The translations under genes were made by a program, and so were the position numbers. The notes under the pieces were generated by a model. The model worked only from the letters and a program-made list of their open reading frames with translations. It ran no database searches and was not told where the DNA came from. Shown one piece after another: positions 17,060-24,705 of a stretch of DNA of 64,000 nucleotides. The DNA comes from Bacteroidales bacterium (lineage in GTDB: Bacteria; Bacteroidota; Bacteroidia; Bacteroidales; F082). Within the stretch, counting starts at the first letter, position 1. Each line of letters begins with the position of its first letter. The stretch is from positions 1 through 64,000 of the forward strand of contig JAFYJV010000011.1 of the NCBI GenBank assembly GCA_017537965.1. The letters run 5' to 3'.

Positions 17060-18469
17060 ATGGGAGGTTTCTTCGGTGTCGTTTCCAAACGACCTTGTGC
17101 CACGGATTTGTTCTATGGCATTGATTATCATTCACATCTTGGAACAAAACGTGCAGGAATGGTTACCCGTATCGGTGACCAGTTTTTCCGTTCCATCCAT
17201 GACATTGAGAACACCTATTTCAGGACGAAGTTCTGTGATGAATTGCCAAAGTTCCAAGGCAACATGGGGATCGGTGTCATCAGTGATACGGATGCCCAGC
17301 CCATCGTGGTGAATTCACATTTGGGCAAGTTCGGTATTGTCACGGTAGCCAAGATCAACAACATTGATGAATTGGTGCAGCATTGTCTCGAAAACCGTCA
17401 ACAGTTCACCGAGTTGAGTTCGGGTTGGACTAATCCGACGGAGTTGGTCGCCTTGTTGATCACGCAAGGGGAGGATTTCGTCGATGGCATCAAGAATGTC
17501 TATCAAAAGATCAAGGGTTCATGCTCCATGCTTATCCTTACTGAGGATGGCATCATCGCTGCACGCGATTTCTATGGACGTACTCCCATTGTCATTGGAA
17601 AGGACGACGACGGCTATGCGGTTGCCTTTGAGAGTCATAGTTACATCAATCTCGACTACACTACGGTGCGCAATGTGGGCCCCGGTGAGATCGTGAAGAT
17701 CAGTGCCGATGGCATTGAACAGATGCTGGCTCCTCAGCCAAGGAAGCAGATATGCTCCTTCCTTTGGATTTATTATGGTTTCCCGGCCTCCGATTACGAG
17801 AATATCAACGTTGAGGACATGCGTTATCGTAATGGTTGCGAATTCGGCAAGGCTGACGATGTGGACGCTGACTATGTCTCTGCCATCCCAGACTCCGGCA
17901 TTGGCATGGCAGTGGGCTTCTCCAATGGGAGACGGCTGCCTTACAAGCGTGGCGTGGTCAAATACACGCCGACCTGGTCGAGGAGTTTCATGCCTGTCAA
18001 CCAAAGTCAACGCGAACATGTTGCCAAGATGAAGTTGATCCCCAACCATGCCTTGCTGAAAGGGAAGAGGGTGGTCTTCTGTGACGACTCCATCGTGCGT
18101 GGCACCCAGCTGAGAGACAATGTGAAGATGTTGTACGACTATGGCGCCGACAAAGTCAATGTAAGGATCAGCTGTCCTCCGCTGCTTTACGGATGTCCAT
18201 TCCTCAACTTCTCGGCCTCTAAGACGGAATTGGAGCTGATTACTCGAAGAATCATTGAGCAACTTGAGGGCGACTCGACGAAGAACTTGGAGAAATATTG
18301 TGATCACAACTCATCCGAATATGCCGCCATGGTCGAAGAGATTCGCAAGCATCTTGGCGTGGACTCTTTGAAATTCAATACGATCGACATCCTTGAGAAA
18401 GCCATCGGCTTGCCTAAGTGCGAGATCTGCACCCACTGCTTCGATGGTTCGAGTTACGGTCATTGTTGA
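17060..18469 (+). CDS. PurF-like amidophosphoribosyltransferase homologue lacking the N-terminal catalytic Cys
   Basis: 469 residues, the length of PurF (PRPP plus glutamine to phosphoribosylamine, first step of purine synthesis). The PRPP-binding loop is intact: VVFCDDSIVRGT (338-349). Cysteines that could hold an iron-sulfur cluster are present: Cys232 (QICSFLW), Cys372/Cys379 (CPPLLYGC), and Cys454/457/460 (CEICTHC). The glutaminase domain fold is recognisable (YHSHLGTKRAGM, SSGWTNPTELV). However, the N terminus reads MGGFFG where functional enzymes have MCGIFG, so the nucleophile that releases ammonia is Gly. It may use free ammonia, borrow ammonia from a partner, or have another role. 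I recall Bacteroides homologues with the same start; that is memory, not checked. It has its own promoter. Confidence 0.88.
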   Translation: MGGFFGVVSKRPCATDLFYGIDYHSHLGTKRAGMVTRIGDQFFRSIHDIENTYFRTKFCDELPKFQGNMGIGVISDTDAQPIVVNSHLGKFGIVTVAKINNIDELVQHCLENRQQFTELSSGWTNPTELVALLITQGEDFVDGIKNVYQKIKGSCSMLILTEDGIIAARDFYGRTPIVIGKDDDGYAVAFESHSYINLDYTTVRNVGPGEIVKISADGIEQMLAPQPRKQICSFLWIYYGFPASDYENINVEDMRYRNGCEFGKADDVDADYVSAIPDSGIGMAVGFSNGRRLPYKRGVVKYTPTWSRSFMPVNQSQREHVAKMKLIPNHALLKGKRVVFCDDSIVRGTQLRDNVKMLYDYGADKVNVRISCPPLLYGCPFLNFSASKTELELITRRIIEQLEGDSTKNLEKYCDHNSSEYAAMVEEIRKHLGVDSLKFNTIDILEKAIGLPKCEICTHCFDGSSYGHC

Positions 18470-18509
18470 AAAAAGAATAGAATTCACTTGCCAATTCAAT
18501 AAAAAGATG

Positions 18510-18517
18510 TACTTTTG
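18510..18517 (+). promoter_or_regulatory. Promoter of the SRP RNA: -7 box TACTTTTG with -33 TTG
   Basis: TACTTTTG (18510-18517), with TTG at 18488-18490 giving 19-base spacing. The RNA starts about 5 bases after the -7 box, which supports reading these boxes as real promoters across the window. Confidence 0.7.
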
Positions 18518-18521
18518 CATC

Positions 18522-18618
18522 GGGTAAGTCTTATACGACCAGCTCCTGCTGAAATCCCCCAGGACCGGAAGGTAGCAAGGGTAGGTGGTTGTAGCGGTGC
18601 GATGTAAGTAGCTTACCC
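18522..18618 (+). ncRNA. ffs: Signal recognition particle RNA, small bacterial (4.5S) type
   Basis: About 97 nt. The ends pair (GGGTAAG / CTTACCC). The apical domain carries the universal SRP core: CCAGGACCGGAAGGTAGCAA with the GGAA tetraloop and the asymmetric internal loop for Ffh binding. Six T residues follow the terminal helix and can act as its terminator. It binds Ffh and targets membrane proteins to the translocon with FtsY. No separate tRNA or ribosomal gene adjoins it. Confidence 0.95.
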
Positions 18619-18627
18619 TTTTTTGTT

Positions 18628-18635
18628 TATCTTTG
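18628..18635 (+). promoter_or_regulatory. -7 box (TATCTTTG) for the glycosyltransferase
   Basis: TATCTTTG just 13 bases before the ATG at 18649, implying a leader of only a few bases. It abuts the SRP RNA terminator. Confidence 0.5.
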
Positions 18636-18648
18636 CAAAAACAACATC

Positions 18649-19587
18649 ATGGACCTGTCAATTGTCATCCCGTTGCTGAATGAAGCCGAATCGCTTCCCG
18701 AGCTCGAAGCGTGGATTCGCCGTGTCGTTGAAAAAGAAAACCTCAGCTATGAGATTGTCTTCGTTGACGATGGCTCCACCGACAACTCCTGGAAGATCAT
18801 ACAAGATCTCGCCAAAAACAACCCCAACGTCCACGCGTTGCGATTCAGGAAAAACTATGGCAAGTCTCCGGCATTGAACGAAGGCTTCAAGGTGGTGCAG
18901 GGCGATGTGGTGATCACCATGGATGCTGACTTGCAGGATAGCCCCGATGAGATCCCAGAGCTTTACCGTATGATCAAGGAAGACGGCTACGATCTGGTCT
19001 CTGGATGGAAGAAGGTGCGCTACGACTCCAAGATGATGAAAAACATCCCTTCGAAATTCTTCAACTGGACCACACGCCGCATGTCGGGCATCAAGCTTCA
19101 TGACTTTAACTGTGGTCTGAAGGCTTACCGTCTTGATCTGGTGAAAAGCATCCAAGTCTATGGTGAGATGCATCGTTACATCCCTGTCATCGCCAAGATG
19201 AACGGCTTCTCCAACATAGGGGAGAAGGTGGTCCATCATCAGAAACGCCTGTATGGTAAGAGCAAATTCGGAATGAGCCGTTTCGTGCGTGGTTACCTTG
19301 ACTTGATCACGATCAACTTCATTTCGAAGTTCAGCAATCGCCCCATGCACTTCTTCGGGTTACTGGGTTCGTTGACTTTCCTTGCCGGTTTCATCATCGC
19401 CGTTTATCTTGTCTGTACAAAGTATTTTGGACACAGTTATATCGCGATGACCAGCCGTCCTTTGTTCTATCTTGGCATCTTGGCCATGATCGTGGGCGTG
19501 CAGCTTTTCAGCACAGGTTTCCTCGCCGAGATGATTACCTCGACACAAAGGGACAAGAGGGTTTATTCCATTGCGGAAAGGATTTGA
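18649..19587 (+). CDS. Family 2 glycosyltransferase, polyprenyl-phosphate (DPM1/GtrB) type
   Basis: 312 residues. The GT-A domain (1-230) has LSIVIPLLNEAESLPEL, VFVDDGSTDNSW, the LRFRKNYGKSPALNEGF segment, the metal motif MDADLQD and a DFNCGLKAYR acceptor loop. Two transmembrane helices (about 235-260 and 270-295) complete the GtrB/ArnC-like layout. Such enzymes load a sugar from a nucleotide donor onto undecaprenyl phosphate for surface glycan building. The sugar is not predictable. It is followed by a repeat hairpin. Confidence 0.92.
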   Translation: MDLSIVIPLLNEAESLPELEAWIRRVVEKENLSYEIVFVDDGSTDNSWKIIQDLAKNNPNVHALRFRKNYGKSPALNEGFKVVQGDVVITMDADLQDSPDEIPELYRMIKEDGYDLVSGWKKVRYDSKMMKNIPSKFFNWTTRRMSGIKLHDFNCGLKAYRLDLVKSIQVYGEMHRYIPVIAKMNGFSNIGEKVVHHQKRLYGKSKFGMSRFVRGYLDLITINFISKFSNRPMHFFGLLGSLTFLAGFIIAVYLVCTKYFGHSYIAMTSRPLFYLGILAMIVGVQLFSTGFLAEMITSTQRDKRVYSIAERI

Positions 19588-19672
19588 TGAGTTAGGAATT
19601 AGGAGTGAGGAGTTAAGCTTCGACCGAAAGAAATCCCTAACTCCTAACTTCTAACTCCTAACTCCTAACTTA
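19588..19672. repeat. Imperfect inverted repeat built of TTAGGAGT/AACTCCTA units
   Basis: The left arm (19588-19616) has units such as GAGTTAGGA and GTGAGGAGTTA. The right arm (about 19636-19671) has several copies of TAACTCCTAACTT-like 7-8-mers. The arms can pair across a ~20-base loop and lie between two convergent genes, so the element could also end transcription. Similar unit sequence occurs at 50490-50525. Confidence 0.7.
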
Positions 19673-20113
19673 ATAAAGGTCATCTAGATTTCCATCGTAG
19701 CTGTCGCCACCGAAGGAGTCGCCAAACTCATTGCCGAATTCGTCAAATTCGTCCTCATCGAACTCGTCTTCAAATTCGTCGAATGGACTGTCATCTGGGA
19801 TGTCGGCATTGTCCCAGTCGAAATCTTCTTCCAACTTCTCTTCGCTGAACTCATCGTTATCGTCCATGTCGTGCATGAAGGTGTCGATCTCTTCGTCGCT
19901 CATTTTGTCAAAGTCCATATCCAACAAGGCGGAGTCGCTGATGGCTCTTCCCAAGGACTTCAACTCGCGTTTCACGGAAGGGGAGACATAGAACTCGTCG
20001 ATGTTCTCCTCACAATATTTGATGTATTTGGGGTCCTTCTCATAGACCTCGGCAATGGTCATCCCTTCGTACTTGCCGAAAGTGAAGACGGAATCAAGAT
20101 CATAGAATTTCAT
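19670..20113 (-). CDS. Small acidic protein with exonuclease X C-terminal-like motif
   Basis: 147 residues. Residues 8-40 (FGKYEGMTIAEVYEKDPKYI...) match the short 'FGKYKGxxLxDVxxxDPxYLxW' module found at the C terminus of exodeoxyribonuclease X and in DUF3820-type proteins, but no nuclease domain is present. The C-terminal half is extremely acidic (Asp/Glu with Phe, Gly and Tyr), is probably disordered, and resembles DNA mimics or chaperone tails. Function unknown; nucleic-acid-related binding is a guess. A -7 box lies 23 bases upstream and interleaves with the divergent gmhA promoter. Confidence 0.75.
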   Translation of the reverse strand: MKFYDLDSVFTFGKYEGMTIAEVYEKDPKYIKYCEENIDEFYVSPSVKRELKSLGRAISDSALLDMDFDKMSDEEIDTFMHDMDDNDEFSEEKLEEDFDWDNADIPDDSPFDEFEDEFDEDEFDEFGNEFGDSFGGDSYDGNLDDLY

Positions 20114-20136
20114 AATCAGTGATTGATAAAACGTGG

Positions 20137-20144
20137 CAAAGATA
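20137..20144 (-). promoter_or_regulatory. -7 box (TATCTTTG) for the acidic protein gene
   Basis: Minus-strand TATCTTTG, 23 bases before the ATG at 20113. The gmhA -7 box begins 15 bases to the right. Confidence 0.55.
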
Positions 20145-20158
20145 AGTTTAATTTTTCA

Positions 20159-20166
20159 TATCTTTG
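20159..20166 (+). promoter_or_regulatory. -7 box (TATCTTTG) for gmhA operon
   Basis: TATCTTTG 15 bases before the ATG at 20182. The box contains the TTG at 20164, which therefore cannot be the start codon. Confidence 0.6.
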
Positions 20167-20181
20167 CTTAAAATTTCAAAT

Positions 20182-20766
20182 ATGACAAAACACATTTCCG
20201 ACATCAAAAGAGCCATGGAAGGCTCTATACAGACTAAACAGCTGTTTCTTAGCGACAATGTCCTCATTGACAAGGTGGAAGACACCATCGACCTTTGTGT
20301 GGAATCGCTCCGCAAGGGTGGAAAGATCTGGTTTGCGGGCAACGGAGGGAGCGCCGCCGATGCGCAGCATCTGGCGGCGGAACTCAGCGGACGCTTTTAT
20401 ATTGACCGCAAGCCGTTGCCCGCAGAAGCCCTCCATGTCAACTCGAGTTTCCTTACGGCTGTTGCCAATGACTATGGCTACGACAGGACGTACGCCCGAC
20501 TTATTGAGGGCTGTGCCCATGAAGGCGATGTGCTGGTGGCCATCAGCACATCGGGCAACTCGAAGAATATCCTTGAAGCTGCTAAAGTCGCCAAGTCGAT
20601 AGGAGTGAAGGTTGTCGCTTTTACAGGGAGCAAAGGCGGAGAACTCCGACAGCATTGCGACCTTTTGCTGAATGTGCCAAGCGACGACACTCCCCGTATT
20701 CAGGAATGTCATATCTTGATTGGACATGTCATTTGCGAAAACATCGAAAAAGAGCTTTTCGGATGA
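20182..20766 (+). CDS. gmhA: D-sedoheptulose 7-phosphate isomerase (SIS domain)
   Basis: 194 residues, the normal GmhA length. SIS-domain landmarks are IWFAGNGGSAADAQHLAAEL (from ~49), the FLTAVANDYGYDRTYARLI segment, VAISTSGNSKNI and AFTGSKGGEL, with metal or catalytic candidates in the C-terminal GHVICE. It converts sedoheptulose 7-phosphate to D-glycero-D-manno-heptose 7-phosphate, the first step to ADP-heptose for LPS core or surface glycans. The start was chosen as the first ATG after a -7 box. It overlaps the next gene by 4 bases (ATGA). Confidence 0.92.
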   Translation: MTKHISDIKRAMEGSIQTKQLFLSDNVLIDKVEDTIDLCVESLRKGGKIWFAGNGGSAADAQHLAAELSGRFYIDRKPLPAEALHVNSSFLTAVANDYGYDRTYARLIEGCAHEGDVLVAISTSGNSKNILEAAKVAKSIGVKVVAFTGSKGGELRQHCDLLLNVPSDDTPRIQECHILIGHVICENIEKELFG

Positions 20767-21305
20767 ACGTCAACTGGGATCGAACCATACAAGAAGACTG
20801 GTCGTTGTTGCTGGACCGTGATGGGGTCGTCAACAGACGCATCGTTGACGGATATGTCACGACTTGGGAGCAGTTTGAGTTTCTGCCTGGTGTGTTGGAT
20901 GCCATGCGGGTGTTGGCGCAACGATTCAAGTACATCTTCATCATCACCAACCAGCAAGGGATTGGGAAGGGACTGATGACCATGGAGCAACTTGATGAGA
21001 TCCATGACCGCATGTGTGCCGAAATTGAATGTCATGGAGGCCGCATCGATGGCATCCTCGTCTGTCCGCAACTGTCCACCGAACCTGACAATTATCGCAA
21101 GCCCAGCCCGAAGATGGCTTTCATGGCCAAGGAACTAGCTCCTGAAATGGATCTGCAAAAGTGTATCATGGTCGGTGATGGCGATACCGATGTCGAATTC
21201 GGTCGCAACGCAGGAGTCCACACGGTTTTCATTGGTGAAGAGCATCCCGATGCCGATGACAGCTTCCCTTCCTTATACTCTTTCTCACAAGCATTGACAT
21301 TATGA
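20763..21305 (+). CDS. GmhB-like HAD phosphatase (heptose bisphosphate phosphatase family)
   Basis: 180 residues, HAD-IIIA subfamily. Motif I is LLDRDGVVNRR (nucleophile Asp), motif II IITNQQGIGKG, the Lys motif is RKPSPKM and motif IV is GDGDTDVEFGRNAG. Position directly after gmhA supports removal of the 7-phosphate from heptose 1,7-bisphosphate. Unlike zinc-type GmhB, the loop between ILVCPQ and RKPSP keeps one Cys but lacks the His and other Cys ligands, so this is the zinc-free form or a related histidinol-phosphatase-like enzyme. The ATG overlaps the gmhA stop, and its own stop overlaps the transporter start. Confidence 0.85.
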   Translation: MNVNWDRTIQEDWSLLLDRDGVVNRRIVDGYVTTWEQFEFLPGVLDAMRVLAQRFKYIFIITNQQGIGKGLMTMEQLDEIHDRMCAEIECHGGRIDGILVCPQLSTEPDNYRKPSPKMAFMAKELAPEMDLQKCIMVGDGDTDVEFGRNAGVHTVFIGEEHPDADDSFPSLYSFSQALTL

Positions 21306-22780
21306 CACCCACCATCGTTTTCACAGTATTCGTCATCTATACTGCGCTGTTGTTCGTCATCGCGCACTTTACTTCGCGGAAATCCAACAACGACGCTTTC
21401 TTCAAAGGCAATCGCAAGTCTCCTTGGTTTGTCGTGGCATACGGCATGATCGGCGCGTCCTTGTCGGGGGTTACCTTCATGTCTGTTCCCGGTGGCGTCT
21501 ATTCCGGGCAGTTCACCTACATTGGCATTGTGTTGGGCTATGTCATCGGCTATGCGGTCATCGCCCTCGTGCTGTTGCCGCTTTATTACAAGTTGAATCT
21601 CACTTCCATCTACTCCTATCTGGAGATGCGTTTCGGTGTGCATTCCGAGCGTACGGGAGCGGCGTTTTTCCTGCTTTCGAGGCTGTTGGGATCGGCCTTG
21701 AGGATGTATCTGGTGGTCTTCGTGCTCTATGAATATGTGTTCAAGGCTTGGGGCATTCCTTTCTGGGTGCCAGCCATTGTGTTCATTGTCATCATATTGC
21801 TTTATACCTTCAAAGGAGGGATTAAGACCGTGGTTTGGACCGATACCTTGCAAACCACATTCCTGATACTTGCTGCAGTGCTCACCGTGGTCTATATCAC
21901 CAGAAATCTGGGGAGTGGCATCGGCGACATCTTGAAAGCAGCGGAAGCAGAGGGTTACACCAAGATGTTCGAGACAGATTGGACACACAATAAATTCTGG
22001 TTGAAACAGATCCTCAGTGGCGCTTTCATCACGATCACCATGACGGGTTTGGATCAGGATATGATGCAGAAGAACTTGACTTGTAAGAACCTGCGTGATG
22101 CGCAAAAGAATGTGATGACTTCATCGGGCTTGTTCATCCTTGTGAATCTTGTCTTCCTCAGCCTTGGCGCTGCCTTGATCTATTACGCACATCAGACGGG
22201 TCTGGCATTGCCTGTCAATGCCAGTGGGGTGGTGGTCAACGACAAGATCTTCCCATCGGTGGCGTTCTCGCTGAGTACCTTTACTGCCGTGGTTTTCGTC
22301 TTGGGTCTTGTCGCTGCGGGTTATTCCAGCGCCGACGGCACGCTTACCGCCTTGACCACGACTTTCTGTTATGATTTCCTTCATTTCGAAAAGAAAGGCT
22401 ATAGTGAGCAGCAAGTGACAAGATACCGCAAGCTTATCCATGTGGCTTTCGCCTTGTTGTATCTGTTGGTGATCATCTTGTTCAGGCCTTTCCACAACGA
22501 GTCGCTCATCGACAAGGTCTTCGACATTGCCGGCTTGACGTATGGTCCGCTGTTGGGCTTGTACACCTTCGGGCTGTTCGTGAAAAACAGGAAAGTCATC
22601 GACAAGGCGGTGCCGTTTATCGCCATAGCATCACCTATCATCAGCTACCTGCTGAAGAGCTATTCAAAGGAACTCTTATGGGGCTATCAGTTTGGATTTG
22701 AGATACTGATCCTCAATGGGTTGTTGACATTCTTGGGCTTGTGGGCTTGCAGCCGAAAGGTCACTCCATCCCTAAGCTGA
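21302..22780 (+). CDS. Sodium:solute symporter (SSS family)
   Basis: 492 residues with about 13 transmembrane helices. Family features are the N-terminal SxKSNNDAFFKGNRKSPWFV loop, MIGASLSGVTFMSVPGG, YKLNLTSIYSYLEMRFG and FTAVVFVLGLVAAGYSSADGTLTAL. Members move sugars, amino acids or carboxylates with sodium. The substrate is unknown; being the third gene of a heptose operon (4-base overlap) hints at a sugar or polyol. The last 20 bases overlap the convergent DUF4831 gene. Confidence 0.9.
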   Translation: MTPTIVFTVFVIYTALLFVIAHFTSRKSNNDAFFKGNRKSPWFVVAYGMIGASLSGVTFMSVPGGVYSGQFTYIGIVLGYVIGYAVIALVLLPLYYKLNLTSIYSYLEMRFGVHSERTGAAFFLLSRLLGSALRMYLVVFVLYEYVFKAWGIPFWVPAIVFIVIILLYTFKGGIKTVVWTDTLQTTFLILAAVLTVVYITRNLGSGIGDILKAAEAEGYTKMFETDWTHNKFWLKQILSGAFITITMTGLDQDMMQKNLTCKNLRDAQKNVMTSSGLFILVNLVFLSLGAALIYYAHQTGLALPVNASGVVVNDKIFPSVAFSLSTFTAVVFVLGLVAAGYSSADGTLTALTTTFCYDFLHFEKKGYSEQQVTRYRKLIHVAFALLYLLVIILFRPFHNESLIDKVFDIAGLTYGPLLGLYTFGLFVKNRKVIDKAVPFIAIASPIISYLLKSYSKELLWGYQFGFEILILNGLLTFLGLWACSRKVTPSLS

Positions 22781-23828
22781 CGATCTGTCCCGTCCTGGGA
22801 TCCATCATCAATTTGGTCTTGGCAAGAGGAGCTAGCATGAACACGCCGTATTGTGCGATGGTCTCACGGCTTTCCAACAGTGTTTTTCCACCCATGCTTA
22901 CCTTGACATTGGCGATCTCGGGAATGCGGTAAAACAGTTTGTTTTCGAGGCTTAGCGACTCCACTGCCGACTGGCTGGGTGAGTTGATGGTTCCAGTGGT
23001 CTGCAAGGAGATGAGTTGTACGGTGATGACATCGCCGTAACCAGATGTCCCGACGGTGAGTCCATCTTCAGATGAGAACTTGGCAACGCTTTGTGTTGTG
23101 ACTTCCTTGTTGGGTGTGACATAGACGGTCTTGACGATGGTCTTGCTCAATTTCTTGCCAACGAACAGGCTAAGATAATCGTTTTCCATGGCATCCAAGT
23201 CGGCATACATCTGGCGATAGGTGTCGAGGGTGAAGGCTGTCTCCTGGAATCCTGTGATGAGTTTGAGTTTCTCTTCGCGGATCCTGTTGATCATGTCTGC
23301 TGCGGAACGGGCTGCCTGCTCTTCACCTCTGGCGTTCACTGAGCCGTAACGGAAGTTGAAGTTCTCTTCCTGGGAACATTCTTGAGGAATCGTTGGAGTA
23401 ACGACGATATCGGGATCATAGGCGGGGCATTCCATTCCAACACCTTGTAGGATGCCTTGTGGGGTGAGACAGAAACTCGTGGTGTTGTCTTTCTTGGGTG
23501 TCATGGCGACGAAGAAGGTGGCTTGGGGATCTGGCTCCGCCTTGGAGGTCATCGTGACTCCTTTGAGCTCATATTCCTTGCTGTCTTCCATGACATAGTC
23601 TTGTGCGCCGATATAGTTGGCATACTGACTGTATGGGCCTTCCAGAAACTGGGTTTCCTCGATGATGAAATTCAGTTGCAGGACGGTGCGGGGCAAGGAG
23701 TAGTACAAGCCGTTTTGTTGGCCTGGCATGGCCGCCTTGGCGTGTGTGGTGACATATTGTGCAGAGGCGTTTCCAATTGCAAGGGCGGTCAAAGCCATGA
23801 CAAGGAAGAGTTTTCTCAAGTGTTTCAT
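22761..23828 (-). CDS. DUF4831 family secreted protein
   Basis: 355 residues from the ATG at 23828, with signal peptide (MKHLRKLFLVMALTALAIGNASA, cut before Q). In-frame codons further upstream are excluded because they would bury the signal peptide and pass the promoter. The mature protein resembles DUF4831, known only from Bacteroidota: YYSLPRTVLQLNFIIEET near the N terminus, then helical and beta segments (AARSAADMINRIREEKLKLI). Function unknown. The 3' end overlaps the convergent symporter by 20 bases. Confidence 0.83.
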   Translation of the reverse strand: MKHLRKLFLVMALTALAIGNASAQYVTTHAKAAMPGQQNGLYYSLPRTVLQLNFIIEETQFLEGPYSQYANYIGAQDYVMEDSKEYELKGVTMTSKAEPDPQATFFVAMTPKKDNTTSFCLTPQGILQGVGMECPAYDPDIVVTPTIPQECSQEENFNFRYGSVNARGEEQAARSAADMINRIREEKLKLITGFQETAFTLDTYRQMYADLDAMENDYLSLFVGKKLSKTIVKTVYVTPNKEVTTQSVAKFSSEDGLTVGTSGYGDVITVQLISLQTTGTINSPSQSAVESLSLENKLFYRIPEIANVKVSMGGKTLLESRETIAQYGVFMLAPLAKTKLMMDPRTGQIVSLGME

Positions 23829-23863
23829 GATTGGATGTGTTTTGTTATTTCCATACAAGGCTT

Positions 23864-23871
23864 CAAAAATA
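23864..23871 (-). promoter_or_regulatory. -7 box (TATTTTTG) for the DUF4831 gene
   Basis: Minus-strand TATTTTTG, 35 bases before the ATG at 23828. The kdsA -7 box begins 14 bases to the right. Confidence 0.45.
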
Positions 23872-23884
23872 AGAAAAATATTCA

Positions 23885-23892
23885 TAGTTTTG
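23885..23892 (+). promoter_or_regulatory. -7 box (TAGTTTTG) for kdsA
   Basis: TAGTTTTG, 12 bases before the ATG at 23905. Confidence 0.5.
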
Positions 23893-23904
23893 CAAAAAAA
23901 TACG

Positions 23905-24705
23905 ATGATGATTGCGTATCCATATAAAAAGGACCGTCGTTTCTTCTTGTTGGCTGGTCCTTGTGTCATCGAAGATGAGTCCGCTCCGCTTCGCGTCGCG
24001 GAACAGTTGGCAGAGACCTGTCAGCGCCTCGGAATCCCCTTTGTCTTCAAGGCTTCATACCGCAAGGCGAACCGTTCGAGGCTGGACTCTTTCACGGGCA
24101 TCGGCGACGAGAAGGCGCTGAAGGTGCTAGAAAAGGTGCGTGAGAGCCTTGGCATTCCTGTCGTCACCGACATCCATGCCCCTGAGGAGGCCGCCATGGC
24201 GGCCCAGGTGGCGGACATCCTCCAGATACCGGCCTTCCTGTGTCGTCAGACCGACTTGCTGGTGGCCGCCGCCAAGACGGGAAAGGTAGTGAACGTCAAG
24301 AAGGGGCAGTTCGTCTCCGGCGAAAGCATGGGCTTCGCCGTCGAGAAGGTGCGCCGATCAGGCAACGACAAGGTGATGCTCACCGAGAGAGGATCCATGT
24401 TCGGATACCAGGACCTCGTAGTTGACTATCGTAACATACCGGTGATGCAAGGCTTCAACGTGCCGGTCGTGCTTGACGTGACCCATTCGCTGCAACAGCC
24501 AAACCAGACCTCTGGCGTCACTGGTGGACGTCCGGAGCTGATTGCTGTCATGGCCAAGGCAGGCATCGCTGCCGGTGCCGACGGCATCTTCATGGAGACG
24601 CATCCCGATCCAGCTCACGCCAAGTCCGATGGAGCCAACATGTTGCCTCTCGACAAGGTGGAGCCGTTGCTGCGTCAGCTTATCGCCATCCGCGAGGCGT
24701 TATGA
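23905..24705 (+). CDS. kdsA: 3-deoxy-8-phosphooctulonate synthase
   Basis: 266 residues. Two adjacent ATGs (23905, 23908) are possible. Motifs of Kdo8P synthase: FFLLAGPCVIEDE (from ~11), FKASYRKANRSRLDSFTG, VTDIHAPEEA, LQIPAFLCRQTDL, NVKKGQFVSGESM, RGSMFGYQDLVVDYRN, VLDVTHSLQQPN and METHPDPAHAKSDGANML. It condenses phosphoenolpyruvate with arabinose 5-phosphate to Kdo 8-phosphate for lipid A inner core. The Cys in the AGPC motif is normal. It is divergent from DUF4831 and overlaps the convergent hydrolase by 6 bases. Sequence is more GC-rich than its neighbours. Confidence 0.96.
   Translation: MMIAYPYKKDRRFFLLAGPCVIEDESAPLRVAEQLAETCQRLGIPFVFKASYRKANRSRLDSFTGIGDEKALKVLEKVRESLGIPVVTDIHAPEEAAMAAQVADILQIPAFLCRQTDLLVAAAKTGKVVNVKKGQFVSGESMGFAVEKVRRSGNDKVMLTERGSMFGYQDLVVDYRNIPVMQGFNVPVVLDVTHSLQQPNQTSGVTGGRPELIAVMAKAGIAAGADGIFMETHPDPAHAKSDGANMLPLDKVEPLLRQLIAIREAL

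Noticed and set aside
21092-22105. Long antisense open frame opposite the symporter gene
   Set aside because: Low-complexity, His/Gln/Arg-rich translation typical of the reverse of hydrophobic codons.
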